Assembly: GCF_008326345.1 (NCBI RefSeq)
Contig: NZ_BJEN01000002.1
Coordinates: 310,001-374,000, forward strand
Origin: Cutibacterium modestum
GTDB lineage: Bacteria; Actinomycetota; Actinomycetes; Propionibacteriales; Propionibacteriaceae
Length of the DNA: 64,000 nt
Direction: 5' to 3'
Part shown: positions 26,686-36,693 of the stretch, piece after piece
Numbering within the stretch: the stretch's first letter is position 1
Layout of the letters: each line of letters begins with the position of its first letter
Notes under the pieces: generated by a model
The model's database searches: none
Seen by the model: the letters and a program-made list of their open reading frames with translations, nothing else
Told to the model about the DNA's origin: nothing
Made by a program: the position numbers and the translations under genes

Positions 26686-29562
26686 GTGGATGAGAGGGTG
26701 TCTGAGCCGGGCATGGAGGGCGAGGTCGTCGAGCCTCGGGGCTTTGAACAGGGCGGTCCGGATCTTTTCGGCGACGAGGAGCCGCCGCGTCCGGTCATGC
26801 CTCCCGACGAGGCGACCCCTGACGATGACCTTCTTGCGGATCCGCACGATCCGGGACTGTTGGACGGTCCCGAGACCCCTGAGGAGCCTGACGGTCTTGA
26901 GACTGGCGAGGATGAAAAGGATTCCACCGACGTCATCGAGCGGGTTCAGGAGCTCATCGTGGAAGATCCTGACAGCATCCCCGATGACGATCTCCCAGAG
27001 CCTCCACTGGCCCTCTATCGGCGTTACCGTCCGGAGACCTTCGACGAGGTCATCGGTGAGGATCACGTCATTGAGCCTCTTAAGCGCGCCATCCTCAATA
27101 ACCGCGTCAACCACGCGTATCTATTCTCAGGGCCGCGTGGCTGTGGTAAGACGACGACCGCCCGCATCCTCGCCCGAGCGCTGAACTGTGATCAGGGTCC
27201 GACGCTGACACCCTGCGGAAAGTGTCAGTCCTGTCGCGACTTGGCCTGTGGCGGCCCCGGATCAATTGACGTCATCGAAATTGACGCTGCTTCACACGGT
27301 GGAGTCGATGATGCCCGTGACTTACGGGAGCGCGCCTTTTTTGCCCCAGTGCACTCGCGCTACAAGATTTACATCATTGACGAGGCTCACATGGTCACCC
27401 CACAGGGCTTTAACGCCTTGCTGAAACTCGTCGAGGAGCCCCCGCCACACGTCAAATTCATCTTCGCGACCACAGAACCAGAAAAAGTCATCGGGACGAT
27501 TCGCTCCCGGACCCACCACTACCCGTTCCGCCTTGTGCCGCCGAAGGTACTTGTCGAATATCTGGCTGGGCTATGCAGCAAGGAGGGGATCGACGTCGAC
27601 CATGCCGTCCTACCGCTGGTGGTGCGTGCCGGTGGTGGGTCGGTGCGAGACAGTCTTTCGGTGCTCGACCAGCTTCTCGGTGGTGCCGCTGACGGCCATG
27701 TTAGCTACGAGCAAGCAGCAGCCCTACTCGGCTACACCCCGCAGGCCCTCCTCGACGAGATCGTTGACGCCTTCGCTGCTGGGGACGCCCACCAGGTTTT
27801 TGTCACGATCGACAAGGTCATTGAAGTGGGTCAAGATCCTCGCCGTTTCGCTGAGGACCTGCTGCGTCGGATGCGGGATCTCGTCATCCTCTCGGCGGTT
27901 CCTGACGCCTGCCGGACCGGACTCATCGATGTCTCACCGGAGCAAGCCACCCGACTGACTCATCAGGTGGCCGGTTTTGGCGCGGGTGAACTCACGCGTG
28001 CTGCCGAGGTATTGGCTACTGGGCTGACTAATATGCGTGGCACTACCGCCCCCAGGCTCCACCTAGAGCTAATGTGCTCGCGGATTCTGCTACCCGGAGC
28101 CGACACGGACGGTCGTGGCATCCATGCACGTCTGGAGCGCTTAGAGAGAAGAATCGGCGTCTCTGGCCCCGTCGACGAGGCTGAACTCGCCGAACGTCCG
28201 GTCGTTGCCCAGCTTGCCTCCCGTAATGCGGGTACACCACAGCAGGCTGCTCCTCCTCAGCACTGGCTAGCGGAGCACCCCTCAGGCCCGGAGAACCGGT
28301 CCGAGCCGGAGCACCACGACGCCCCATTGGCAAGGCAGCGTCCATCCGGGCGACCGCGTCCCAGTCGTAAGGATTACCGGCCCGGCAATCAGCCTGTTGA
28401 ACAGCCGCCGTCCAGCCAGCACCATCGCGGCGAGCAGGGCCAAGTGACGCAGAGGCCAGGACAGCAGGGCGGCTCGTCAACTAGTCAGCGTCAGCAGCCC
28501 AAGCCACAGGGCCACCAGCCGCCCCAGCGGGATCATCAGGACTCCTCACCGGGCCAACTCCAGCAACCTTCCACTCAACAGAACGAACGCCCTGATAGCG
28601 CTGTAGACATCACGACGTTACGTCGCGAGTGGCCGCAGGTCCTCGAAGCCGTCAAGGATGGCGGACGTGTCGCGTGGATGGTTCTCAACAAGTACGCGCA
28701 GGTGCTTGAGGTCCACGGCAATCAAGCCACCCTAGGATTCACCAATACCGGGGCCCGGGAAAACTTCGCTGCCGGTAATTATCCCAAGGTCTTACACGAC
28801 GCCGTCGTGAAGGTGTTGGGTGTGGACCTGGCTTTCACTGCGGTCGTTGGGGAACCTCCGGCCGCCGTCCGTCCTGAGCCCCATAATGAGCCAGTTGCTC
28901 AGGAACCACCGGTCGATGACCCCTGGGAGCGGGGGTCACACGATCAAGGTCCGAATCGGGGTGACGGCCCGCCGGACCCTACTCGTCCCGGCCGGGATTC
29001 CCAGGGCCGGCCGGGTAGCTGTCAATCGAGTTTTGATGACGCCTCACCGGAGGCGCCAAACCCGCCGGTGACCAGCTCCCATCCCAATGAATCGACGGAT
29101 GACGATTCCACCTCTGATACCACGGCTGCGGACCAGTCCGGAGATGTCCGCGACAAGGTCGTCGGATCTAGGTCAGTAGCTGGCGCGCCAGACTCTGGTA
29201 GCGGTGAAGCAGCCGATCCTGAGCCTGACCTAATGCCAGGCGAGGGTCACATCGAGGCTGCCGAGCGTGCCGAGACCAACGGGATGTCGCCGCGGCAGAG
29301 CACCTCTGGCGGCGCGCCATCGTCGGTCGCATCCTCCGCTGCTGGGGGTAGACCCGCTCACCGTTGGAGCGAGCGCGCTAAAGGAAGCGTGCGCCCCCTT
29401 GAGGCGACTTCGCGACCAGCTCAAGTCGAGGAGCCACTGGATGACGATGGGGGGTGGGACGACGCCGTCTTGGAAGAGTCCACCGAGAGCCCGATTGACC
29501 TCATCATGCGCGAGCTTGGTGGGGTCGTCATCGACACTGATGGTGACCCAACCGCCAGATGA
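26686..29562 (+). CDS. dnaX: DNA polymerase III subunit gamma/tau
   Basis: About 958 residues. The clamp-loader AAA+ domain begins unusually late, at about residue 108 (PLALYRRYRPETFDEVIGED), with Walker A GPRGCGKTTTAR, a zinc-binding cysteine set (C...CGKCQSC), IIDEAHMV and the SRC-like FRLVPPK region. A long Gln/Pro/Ser-rich linker follows, then a tau-type domain near residues 640-730 (DITTLRREWPQVLEAVKDGG) and an acidic tail. The first 108 residues are a very acidic extension. The start is uncertain: GTG at 26686 fits a leaderless transcript (TAGGGT at 26672-26677); GTG 26698, ATG 26713 and TTG 26599 are alternatives. A frameshift-derived gamma form cannot be excluded. Confidence 0.92.
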   Translation: MDERVSEPGMEGEVVEPRGFEQGGPDLFGDEEPPRPVMPPDEATPDDDLLADPHDPGLLDGPETPEEPDGLETGEDEKDSTDVIERVQELIVEDPDSIPDDDLPEPPLALYRRYRPETFDEVIGEDHVIEPLKRAILNNRVNHAYLFSGPRGCGKTTTARILARALNCDQGPTLTPCGKCQSCRDLACGGPGSIDVIEIDAASHGGVDDARDLRERAFFAPVHSRYKIYIIDEAHMVTPQGFNALLKLVEEPPPHVKFIFATTEPEKVIGTIRSRTHHYPFRLVPPKVLVEYLAGLCSKEGIDVDHAVLPLVVRAGGGSVRDSLSVLDQLLGGAADGHVSYEQAAALLGYTPQALLDEIVDAFAAGDAHQVFVTIDKVIEVGQDPRRFAEDLLRRMRDLVILSAVPDACRTGLIDVSPEQATRLTHQVAGFGAGELTRAAEVLATGLTNMRGTTAPRLHLELMCSRILLPGADTDGRGIHARLERLERRIGVSGPVDEAELAERPVVAQLASRNAGTPQQAAPPQHWLAEHPSGPENRSEPEHHDAPLARQRPSGRPRPSRKDYRPGNQPVEQPPSSQHHRGEQGQVTQRPGQQGGSSTSQRQQPKPQGHQPPQRDHQDSSPGQLQQPSTQQNERPDSAVDITTLRREWPQVLEAVKDGGRVAWMVLNKYAQVLEVHGNQATLGFTNTGARENFAAGNYPKVLHDAVVKVLGVDLAFTAVVGEPPAAVRPEPHNEPVAQEPPVDDPWERGSHDQGPNRGDGPPDPTRPGRDSQGRPGSCQSSFDDASPEAPNPPVTSSHPNESTDDDSTSDTTAADQSGDVRDKVVGSRSVAGAPDSGSGEAADPEPDLMPGEGHIEAAERAETNGMSPRQSTSGGAPSSVASSAAGGRPAHRWSERAKGSVRPLEATSRPAQVEEPLDDDGGWDDAVLEESTESPIDLIMRELGGVVIDTDGDPTAR

Positions 29563-29668
29563 ATGCGTGTGGACGTATCGACCCAAGATCTCGTCGTTAC
29601 CGACGGCTACTGTGGGTGACGACACGCCCCACCGGTGAGGATCAGGGGCCACACATACGGGAGACACT

Positions 29669-29992
29669 ATGACCACTGGAGGATTCGACCTCGGGGGACT
29701 CGACATGGGTGCCTTGCTCGCGCAGGCCCAGTCCGTTCAGAGTCAGCTCGAAGCGGCCCAGAACCGGCTCGCGGAGAGCAGTTTTGAGGGCACCGCTGGA
29801 GGCGGTCTCGTTCGCGCCACTGTCACTGGAACCGGTGAACTCGATGCACTGACGATTGCGCCTGAGGTCCTCGAAGACACCGATGCCGAAACCCTCGCCG
29901 ACCTCGTGGTGGCTGCTGTCAAGGACGCCACCGGACAGGCCCACACCATGCAGCAGGCTCTCATGCCGCAGATGCCCGGCCTTGGGCTGTGA
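29669..29992 (+). CDS. YbaB/EbfC family nucleoid-associated protein
   Basis: 107 residues. The YbaB/EbfC fold is recognisable: an N-terminal helix with MGALLAQAQSVQSQLEAAQN, the strand pair VRATVTGTGELDALTIAPEV and a C-terminal helix TLADLVVAAVKDATGQA. These dimers bind DNA and are typically encoded between dnaX and recR, as here. A GGGAGAC precedes the ATG at 29669. Confidence 0.92.
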   Translation: MTTGGFDLGGLDMGALLAQAQSVQSQLEAAQNRLAESSFEGTAGGGLVRATVTGTGELDALTIAPEVLEDTDAETLADLVVAAVKDATGQAHTMQQALMPQMPGLGL

Positions 29993-30022
29993 GCTACCCC
30001 AGCACACTAGACAGGAAAATCG

Positions 30023-30628
30023 ATGTACGACGGTCCGTTGCAAGAACTCATTGACGCCCTTTCTCGGCTGCCGGGGATCGGGCCGAAGGGTGCGCAGCGG
30101 ATCGCCTTCCACATCCTTGACGCTCCCACCGAGGAGATCAATGAACTGGCCGACGCCCTGCGCGAGGTCAAGGAGAAGGCTAAATTCTGTAAGGTTTGTT
30201 TCAATGTGTCCTCCGATGAGGTGTGCCAGTACTGCCGCGACCCACGTCGTGACCGGTCGATGATTTGCGTTGTCGAGGAATCCAAAGACGTCATTGCTGT
30301 GGAGCGCACCCGGCAGTTCCGCGGCCTGTATCACGTTCTTGGTGGAGTGATCTCGCCGCTGGATGGAAAAGGCCCAGCCGATCTCCACATCCGCGAGTTG
30401 TGCCAACGACTGGCTGACGAAACCGTCACCGAGGTGATCCTGGCCACCAACCCAAACCTTGAGGGGGAAGCGACGGCGACGTATCTTTCCCGCCTCATTG
30501 GCCCCATGGGCGTGACGGTATCCCGGCTAGCCTCTGGCCTCCCGGTCGGTGGTGACCTGGAATACGCCGACGAGGTCACCCTGGGACGCGCCTTCGAGGG
30601 TCGCCTCCATGTAGGGGTCGGCGCGTGA
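30023..30628 (+). CDS. recR: Recombination mediator RecR
   Basis: 201 residues, normal family length. HhH motif [15 protein letters not shown] near residue 16, a Cys4 zinc finger ([17 protein letters not shown], residues 56-72), then a Toprim domain ([14 protein letters not shown]) and [15 protein letters not shown]. RecR works with RecF/RecO to load RecA on gapped DNA. Follows ybaB by 30 bp, giving the standard dnaX-ybaB-recR order. Confidence 0.96.
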   Translation: MYDGPLQELIDALSRLPGIGPKGAQRIAFHILDAPTEEINELADALREVKEKAKFCKVCFNVSSDEVCQYCRDPRRDRSMICVVEESKDVIAVERTRQFRGLYHVLGGVISPLDGKGPADLHIRELCQRLADETVTEVILATNPNLEGEATATYLSRLIGPMGVTVSRLASGLPVGGDLEYADEVTLGRAFEGRLHVGVGA

Positions 30629-30735
30629 CGAGCGCCGTGTTTCGCCAAGTGGCCAAAGATCGGATAACTCCTTGACTGACGGATATTGCGTATGCGACTA
30701 TTGAGCGAGATTGAAGCACGGCACCTGGAGGCCAT

Positions 30736-31311
30736 ATGTCCATCAAGTTCGCCATCCTCGCGTTACTGGCTGAGAAGCCTCGTCATGGGTATGAGATCAA
30801 AAATGAGTTTGATCGACGCACAAATCACACTTGGCCCTTAAACATTGGGCAGGTTTACACGACGTTGGACCGCCTTGAGCGTGACGGGTTGTGTTACCGC
30901 GGTGATGAGACTCCTGATGGCAGGGTTATCGCCACCATTAGCTCGAAGGGTCGGGAGGAGGTGCGCCAATGGTTCACTACTCCGATCGCACCAGCCAACC
31001 CGCCTCGCAATGAATTGGCCATCAAGATCGCCCTAGCGGCTACCTCGAAAGACATTGATGTCGCCGCCCTCATCCAGGATCAACGTCACGCCACCATACA
31101 CCAATTGCAAGAGTTCCGTCAGGCCCGCCGTGGCGTCGCAGAGGACGACCTCGCCGGCCAGCTACTTGTTGACGGGATGATCTTCGTCGCAGAGGCAGAA
31201 GTCCGGTGGCTTGACCACTGCGAATCCAAGGCGGTACAGGCTTCTCATGCCTGCGCTCATCAGCCCGTCGAGCTAATGGCCGAGGGTTCTAAGGCCGTCC
31301 AGGAGGCCTGA
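30736..31311 (+). CDS. PadR family transcriptional regulator
   Basis: 191 residues. N-terminal winged helix (FAILALLAEKPRHGYEIKNE ... WPLNIGQVYTTLDRLERDGL) and a C-terminal helical dimerisation region (VSLQ-type coiled coil). PadR proteins repress adjacent transporter or detoxification genes and release on ligand binding. It directly precedes an ABC exporter pair, 6 bp from the ATPase, so it likely autoregulates this operon. GGAG lies 5 bp before the ATG. Confidence 0.93.
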   Translation: MSIKFAILALLAEKPRHGYEIKNEFDRRTNHTWPLNIGQVYTTLDRLERDGLCYRGDETPDGRVIATISSKGREEVRQWFTTPIAPANPPRNELAIKIALAATSKDIDVAALIQDQRHATIHQLQEFRQARRGVAEDDLAGQLLVDGMIFVAEAEVRWLDHCESKAVQASHACAHQPVELMAEGSKAVQEA

Positions 31312-31316
31312 ATCGG

Positions 31317-32099
31317 ATGGCGTCGAGCCCGTCGCGCGCCGCTGATCAGATCGCTCCTACCGCTCGGCGCACTGTGTTGTCTTTGGACCACGTGAGTCGT
31401 TCTTTTGGTGAGGGTGAGCAACGAGTCGACGCCATCGTTGACGTCAGCTTGGGTGTCAACCCTGGCGCCTTCGCCGCCGTCATGGGGCCGTCGGGGTCCG
31501 GTAAGTCCACCCTCCTGGGCCTGGCTGGCGGGTTGGACCAGCCCACCGCTGGAACGGTGTCGGTGTGCGGTGAGCCTCTTGGTGGCATGCCTCGCGACGA
31601 CCTAGCGCGGGTGCGACGTCGTCAGCTCGGCTTCGTCTTCCAGGACTACAACCTCGTACCTACCCTTACCGCCGTCGAGAACGTATCCCTGCCGCTGGAA
31701 CTTGACGGGGTCTCGGCTATCCGTGCCCGAAAGGCCGCCGAGATCGCCCTTGATCGTGTCGGCGTCCCGGAGTTAGTTGATCGCCACATTGAGGAGATGT
31801 CGGGTGGGCAGCGTCAACGGGTAGCTATCGCACGCGGCATCGTCGGGGATCGCCGTGTTTTGCTGGCCGATGAGCCTACCGGCGCCCTAGACTCGGCCAC
31901 CGGCGACGAAATCATGGCCCTCGTCCGGGCTCTCGCTGACGAGGGAGTTGCCGTCATCCTGGTGACCCACGAGGCCCGTCACGCGGCGTGGGCCGACCGG
32001 GTGGTCTTCCTGCGTGACGGCAGGCTTGTCGATGAGTCTCAAGTCGTCAGCGATCCTATGGAGCTGCTTAACGACAACCCGAAGCATGGCCAATGGTGA
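31317..32099 (+). CDS. ABC transporter ATP-binding protein (MacB/LolD type)
   Basis: 260 residues. Walker A GPSGSGKST, Q-loop FVFQDYNLVP, signature MSGGQRQRVAIAR, Walker B VLLADEPTGALD and switch His VTHE are all intact. It belongs to the group pairing with FtsX-type permeases (exporters of peptides, lipoproteins or antibiotics). Coupled to the PadR gene upstream and overlapping the permease start by 7 bp. Confidence 0.94.
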   Translation: MASSPSRAADQIAPTARRTVLSLDHVSRSFGEGEQRVDAIVDVSLGVNPGAFAAVMGPSGSGKSTLLGLAGGLDQPTAGTVSVCGEPLGGMPRDDLARVRRRQLGFVFQDYNLVPTLTAVENVSLPLELDGVSAIRARKAAEIALDRVGVPELVDRHIEEMSGGQRQRVAIARGIVGDRRVLLADEPTGALDSATGDEIMALVRALADEGVAVILVTHEARHAAWADRVVFLRDGRLVDESQVVSDPMELLNDNPKHGQW

Positions 32100-34744
32100 C
32101 GCCAAACCGGGCAACGCCTGACAGTTCTTCGACGAGTAGGGTTCGCCTCTCCGGAGAAGCTATCGCCCGTGGACGACCCCACCGCCGTGTCATCAATCGT
32201 TTAGCCGTGCGTGACATCGGCAGGCACAAGATGCGCTCCCTGCTCATCGTGATGCTCATAGCCCTGCCGGTAGCCGTCATGTCTGGGTTAGGGGTGCTCC
32301 TGCGTTCGGATGGCAGTATCTCTGCCAACCAGGTTCTCACCAACTACGGTGATGCCGACATGATCATTAGCCCGATGTCGAATTGGGATGGTCACTGTTC
32401 CCAGCAAGGGCTGACCAACGCGTACTGCGCCGACAGTGCCGAGCCAGATGCGCACCAACGAGCCCTGCAACAGGAAGCACTGACCAACCTGAAGCTTCCC
32501 GGCCATGAATTGCACCTCTTGAGGACCATCGAGGCTAGCGTCTCCTGGCGGCTCGCCACCTTGCCAGCCACGGTCAAAGCGATGGACCTGGCGACCATGC
32601 GTCCCCACCGCATGGAGCTCCCTCGCGGACCCATGCCTACCGGCAACAACATCTGGGTGACCACCCGCGCTGCGAAGGATTACGGCTGGTCAGTGGGGTC
32701 CCGAGTAACCGTCAACCGGCACCGGTACACCGTCACTGGGGTAGTTCGGGAAGGATGGTCGGGGCCCGGCCCAGTCATCTGGGTGGCTCCCGACAGCCCG
32801 TTGGCCCGTGGCGGAGAGCTCAGCTACTACGTCAATGGCGTATCGCTCACCAAGCAGCAGGTCAAGCAGCTCAACGCGTCAGGGTTGGGCGTCGCCGACC
32901 GCCGTGCCGAGGAGAGCGTCAATCAAGACGACACCTCCGAACGGGACATGTTTGCCCTGACCCTGGCCGCTGGGGTGCTCTCGGCCATCGTCGTGGCCAC
33001 CATCGCAGCCGCAGCATTTGCTATTGGTGCTCGCCAGCAGCGGCGGATGCTAGCCCTGCTGGGCATCACCGGGGCTGCTCGACGTGACCTCATGGCTGTG
33101 ATGATCTATCAGGGACTGCTGCTAGGCCTGGCTGGAGCGCTGCTCGGCGTGGGCCTTGGTGTGGGCCTGGGCAATGGTGCGGTGGCCATCATTCGAATGT
33201 TGAATCCTGGTTACATCGCCTATGGGGCCGATTGGGGATATGCCACCGCCGGGTTCATCGTCGGTCTCCTCGCGGCGCTGGCCGCTTGTTGGTTCCCGGC
33301 TCGTGACGTTGCCCGTCAAGACGTCCTCATGGGAGTCAAGCATGCTGAAGCTGCGGCGCGGCCCACGCAACGACCGACATCGGCAATCATCATTGCGGTG
33401 ATCGGTCTGCTCGTCGGCGTCGGTGGCGTCATGTACGGCCATCGCGGGTCGACGCGCGACGCGATGGTGCGTCTGACTAATATCGGTGCGGTCATCACCA
33501 TCGTCGTGCTGTACCTGGCCGCCGTGTGCGCCATGCCCTGGTTGGTGGAAAAGACTTCGGGGCGCAAATCGTCGCGGCTGCCGGTCCGATTTGCGCTGCG
33601 CGATCTCAACCGCAACCGGGGAAGGGCGGTGCCTGGGGTTGCCGCATCCATGGCTGTCGCCGTGTTGGCGTGCGCCGCCGTCACGCTCTGCGACAGCGTC
33701 GCCATCCAGGACAGGGCTGATTACCTCCCGGAGTTCGGAGACCACATTGGGGTTCTCGCTGGCGAACGAGATGATGGGGTCAGGGCTTCGGACGATCGTG
33801 TCGCAGGGGAGATCAAACGGGTCACTGCGGTTTTCGGGCCGCACGTGAAATATCTACGGCCGGAGATGCCGGTGACGTGCGGACAGGACGGGAAGTACTG
33901 CACTAGCAGTCTCGAAGTCGCCCCCAAGATACCTAACGGAGCGATGTCGTCGACGGTGGTCATTGACGACGGTACCTTCTATAAGCTGCTGACCGGGGAG
34001 AAAGCAGACGGCAGGGTGATGAAGGCCCTCAACGACGGAGTCGTCCTGTTCTCGCCTGATGCCACACGGGTTTCGCAGGCCATCATCTCTAACAGCGGCG
34101 AACTTCCCAATACCGGAACCACCGTGCTTCCAGCTATTCAGGCTCCCCGCCATGCCCTGGGATACGGTGTGCCCAACCTCATCAGCCGTAGGACGGCTGC
34201 CAAGGTGCTCGGAGTAAGCCCCGACAAGATGAAAACTCAATCGTCGACGGTGTGGTTGCGGCTGCCACACACTCCGACCGCGAGGGAGGGGGAGCATCTG
34301 CAACGTTCCCTCATGGACGTCACCGGGTCGCCCTCGAGGTTCATGTGGGAGAAAGGCTACTCGGACACTGCTGGGACTGTGATGCGTTGGGCGGCGGTGG
34401 TGGGCACGGTGTTGGCGGTGTGCGTCGGCGCCGTGGTGGTGGCCTTGACCCTGTCCGACTCGAGGGGGTCGCGTACTGCTATCGCGTCGATGGGGGCGTC
34501 GAAGGCGACCCTCAGACGAATGGTGGCAGTACAAACCCTCGTGACGACAGGCCTTGGTCAGATTCTTGGTTTCCTGGTGGGATTCGTGCCGGTTGCCGTC
34601 ATGACGTGGCTCGGCTCCAATCGGCCAGCGCCGATGCCGCTGCTGTGGTTAGCGCTCATCGTGCTGGTCCCCCCGGTGTTGCTGGCCTTGGTGATGATGG
34701 TCGCCGTGCCGGTGCCGCGACCGCGGATGCAGCGACTGGACTGA
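32093..34744 (+). CDS. FtsX-like ABC transporter permease
   Basis: 883 residues with two FtsX modules. N-terminal helix (MRSLLIVMLIALPVAVMSGL) and a large external domain; helices at about 290-400 (AAGVLSAIVVATIAAAAFAI, LLLGLAGALLGVGLGVGLGN); a second module from about residue 500 (GVAASMAVAVLACAAVTL) with its own external domain and three terminal helices. Partner of the preceding ATPase. The ligand exported is unknown. It contrasts with substrate-importing permeases by lacking an EAA loop. Confidence 0.9.
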   Translation: MVTPNRATPDSSSTSRVRLSGEAIARGRPHRRVINRLAVRDIGRHKMRSLLIVMLIALPVAVMSGLGVLLRSDGSISANQVLTNYGDADMIISPMSNWDGHCSQQGLTNAYCADSAEPDAHQRALQQEALTNLKLPGHELHLLRTIEASVSWRLATLPATVKAMDLATMRPHRMELPRGPMPTGNNIWVTTRAAKDYGWSVGSRVTVNRHRYTVTGVVREGWSGPGPVIWVAPDSPLARGGELSYYVNGVSLTKQQVKQLNASGLGVADRRAEESVNQDDTSERDMFALTLAAGVLSAIVVATIAAAAFAIGARQQRRMLALLGITGAARRDLMAVMIYQGLLLGLAGALLGVGLGVGLGNGAVAIIRMLNPGYIAYGADWGYATAGFIVGLLAALAACWFPARDVARQDVLMGVKHAEAAARPTQRPTSAIIIAVIGLLVGVGGVMYGHRGSTRDAMVRLTNIGAVITIVVLYLAAVCAMPWLVEKTSGRKSSRLPVRFALRDLNRNRGRAVPGVAASMAVAVLACAAVTLCDSVAIQDRADYLPEFGDHIGVLAGERDDGVRASDDRVAGEIKRVTAVFGPHVKYLRPEMPVTCGQDGKYCTSSLEVAPKIPNGAMSSTVVIDDGTFYKLLTGEKADGRVMKALNDGVVLFSPDATRVSQAIISNSGELPNTGTTVLPAIQAPRHALGYGVPNLISRRTAAKVLGVSPDKMKTQSSTVWLRLPHTPTAREGEHLQRSLMDVTGSPSRFMWEKGYSDTAGTVMRWAAVVGTVLAVCVGAVVVALTLSDSRGSRTAIASMGASKATLRRMVAVQTLVTTGLGQILGFLVGFVPVAVMTWLGSNRPAPMPLLWLALIVLVPPVLLALVMMVAVPVPRPRMQRLD

Positions 34745-34747
34745 AGC

Positions 34748-36583
34748 CTACCGCGCCCACGTTCCCGTCATAGACGGGTCGGTCTCGGTGTTGTTGAGGG
34801 CCGGATGGTGGGGGTCCGCAGGAGGCAGGGACCGCCGCCGACGCTGCTCACGCGGGACCGCCTGACCGGCACCCCAGGAAGCAAGGGTTGCCAACCGGGA
34901 CCGCAGATCTTTCGGGAGAGTGAAGGGACGGGCTAACAGCGCGCCGAAACTGCCACCAACGGCCAGCGCGACGCCGACGAAAAGGGCCTCCAGAAAGAGG
35001 GCCCAGCCGTTGCCCGAGGTGCCGCCGGCGTCGTTCTGTGCATTGACGATCATGTATAGGGCCCGATACATCATGACGCCGGGCATCAGGGGGACGATGG
35101 CGATCGTCACCAAGCCAAGTTGGGGCACCTTCCAGCGCTTCGCCCCCAGGCCCGCGATGAGGCCCGCCACCATGGCTCCGAGCCCTGAGGCTGCCGACAC
35201 CGATCTCGTCAGTTCCATGCCCAGCAGGTATCCCGCCCAGGCGGCCGCGCCCAGTACTGCGCAAATGGCCAGGGTGCGATACCCAGCGTGGGAGGAGATG
35301 CCGAAGGTTACGGCAATGACTGCGGCAGCGACCATTTGCAGGATCGGATCGGTGGAGAATCTCAGGGAGGGCGAGATGTACCCGGGCACCCCGAGCCTCA
35401 GTCCGATCCACATCGCCGTGATGACGCCGAGAATGATCCCACCGGTTTGTACAAACCCTTCCAAGAACCGTCCGGAGCTTGTGACGACGTAGCCGTCGAG
35501 GGCGTCCTGGGAGGCCGCGACGAAGGAGCTACCGGCTAGCAGAGAAACGATTCCAGAGGCGACGATGAGGGATGGGGACAGGGGCAGAGGGTGATCGGAA
35601 GCCGCCATGTACACCATGACGATGAGGGCGAATGCGGTCGCGATGGCGCCACCGGCTGCCTGGGCGAAGAAATTCGTGATTCGCTTGCGCGCCATCGCCT
35701 GGACAGCGGCGTCGACGATGCACGTCGAGAAGAAGCTCAGCACACCGTCCAAGGCGGTACCGCCGAACAGGGTGGACAGTCCCGCCCCCATGAGACCCAT
35801 GTTCATTGTGACGAACCACTGACGGTATAGACGGGGGCTGCGCGTGATGGCCGCCAGACGGTCCGCGGCCTCCTCAAGCCCGACGGTTTTGTCACAGATG
35901 TCGTCGACGAGGAGTTGCAGTTCACCGAGGCGCTGGTAATCGTTGCTGCGCGAACGAACCACCCGCAATGCGGTGATGGGGTCCTCGTCCAGTCCACGAT
36001 GCTGGGTGACGATAACTGAGGTATTCGTAATATCGATGTGGACGGTGACCCCGTATGTTGCGGTGATGCGCAGCGCCATCGCGACGGCCTCAGAGGCTGA
36101 CCCTCCTACCGAGATCGCTATGACCGCGATCCGGGTGACGAGGTCGACGACGCGCCGGGCCTGCATGGTTGCCATCTCGGAGTCGCCCAGGTTGAGAGCC
36201 AGAGTTGGCTCCACAGGCGTCTCGGCCCGAAAAAGTTTCTCCAGCGGGACACGTCGAGTTCGGTGTGCCCTGGGCGGCCTGGAATGGCGGGTTTTGGCTT
36301 TGCCGTTCTGGGGAGAGATCGTCCCAGTGCGGGTCAGGGGCCATGACGTCGAGACATTGCGCAGCGAGGCCATTCGCGTCGGGCCGTCCTCCTCGATCGG
36401 GGGCTCGGGAGGGGTGGCGCCCGGTCGAGGTGAGGTAGCAGGTTGGGCGGAAGCCTGGCCGGGACGAAAAATGCGGGCGTCGATGCCGTCAGCAGTTCGT
36501 GGGATGGGGTCGTCGTTGCGCCAGAGTCGCGGATGGTTTCGGGACGCGGATCCGCCACGAGCACCCGGCCTCTTCTCCGCCAT
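34748..36583 (-). CDS. ThrE-type threonine/serine exporter family membrane protein
   Basis: 611 residues from the ATG at 36583 with GGAGGG upstream. A basic, Pro-rich N-terminal region (about 130 residues) precedes the DUF1212/ThrE domain with an amphipathic start (RVVDLVTRIAVIAISVGGSA), then about ten transmembrane helices including GGAIATAFALIVMVYMAAS and the C-terminal DUF3815-type half (IAIVPLMPGVMMYRALYMIV). Corynebacterial ThrE exports Thr and Ser by proton motive force. It is convergent with the FtsX gene, whose stop is only 4 bp away. Confidence 0.88.
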   Translation of the reverse strand: MAEKRPGARGGSASRNHPRLWRNDDPIPRTADGIDARIFRPGQASAQPATSPRPGATPPEPPIEEDGPTRMASLRNVSTSWPLTRTGTISPQNGKAKTRHSRPPRAHRTRRVPLEKLFRAETPVEPTLALNLGDSEMATMQARRVVDLVTRIAVIAISVGGSASEAVAMALRITATYGVTVHIDITNTSVIVTQHRGLDEDPITALRVVRSRSNDYQRLGELQLLVDDICDKTVGLEEAADRLAAITRSPRLYRQWFVTMNMGLMGAGLSTLFGGTALDGVLSFFSTCIVDAAVQAMARKRITNFFAQAAGGAIATAFALIVMVYMAASDHPLPLSPSLIVASGIVSLLAGSSFVAASQDALDGYVVTSSGRFLEGFVQTGGIILGVITAMWIGLRLGVPGYISPSLRFSTDPILQMVAAAVIAVTFGISSHAGYRTLAICAVLGAAAWAGYLLGMELTRSVSAASGLGAMVAGLIAGLGAKRWKVPQLGLVTIAIVPLMPGVMMYRALYMIVNAQNDAGGTSGNGWALFLEALFVGVALAVGGSFGALLARPFTLPKDLRSRLATLASWGAGQAVPREQRRRRSLPPADPHHPALNNTETDPSMTGTWAR

Positions 36584-36693
36584 CTGACACCCTCCTTGCG
36601 CCGTGCAGGAATGCCCTGCACGACTATTGTGGTCGCCGTCACCGACGGTACCCAAACGGGGACGGATTCCTGACTTCTCGGTAGGGTGGCGGG

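Noticed and set aside
33122-33844. 240-aa minus-strand ORF inside the FtsX permease gene
   Set aside because: Shadow of the permease; composition Arg/Asp/His-rich with no motif.
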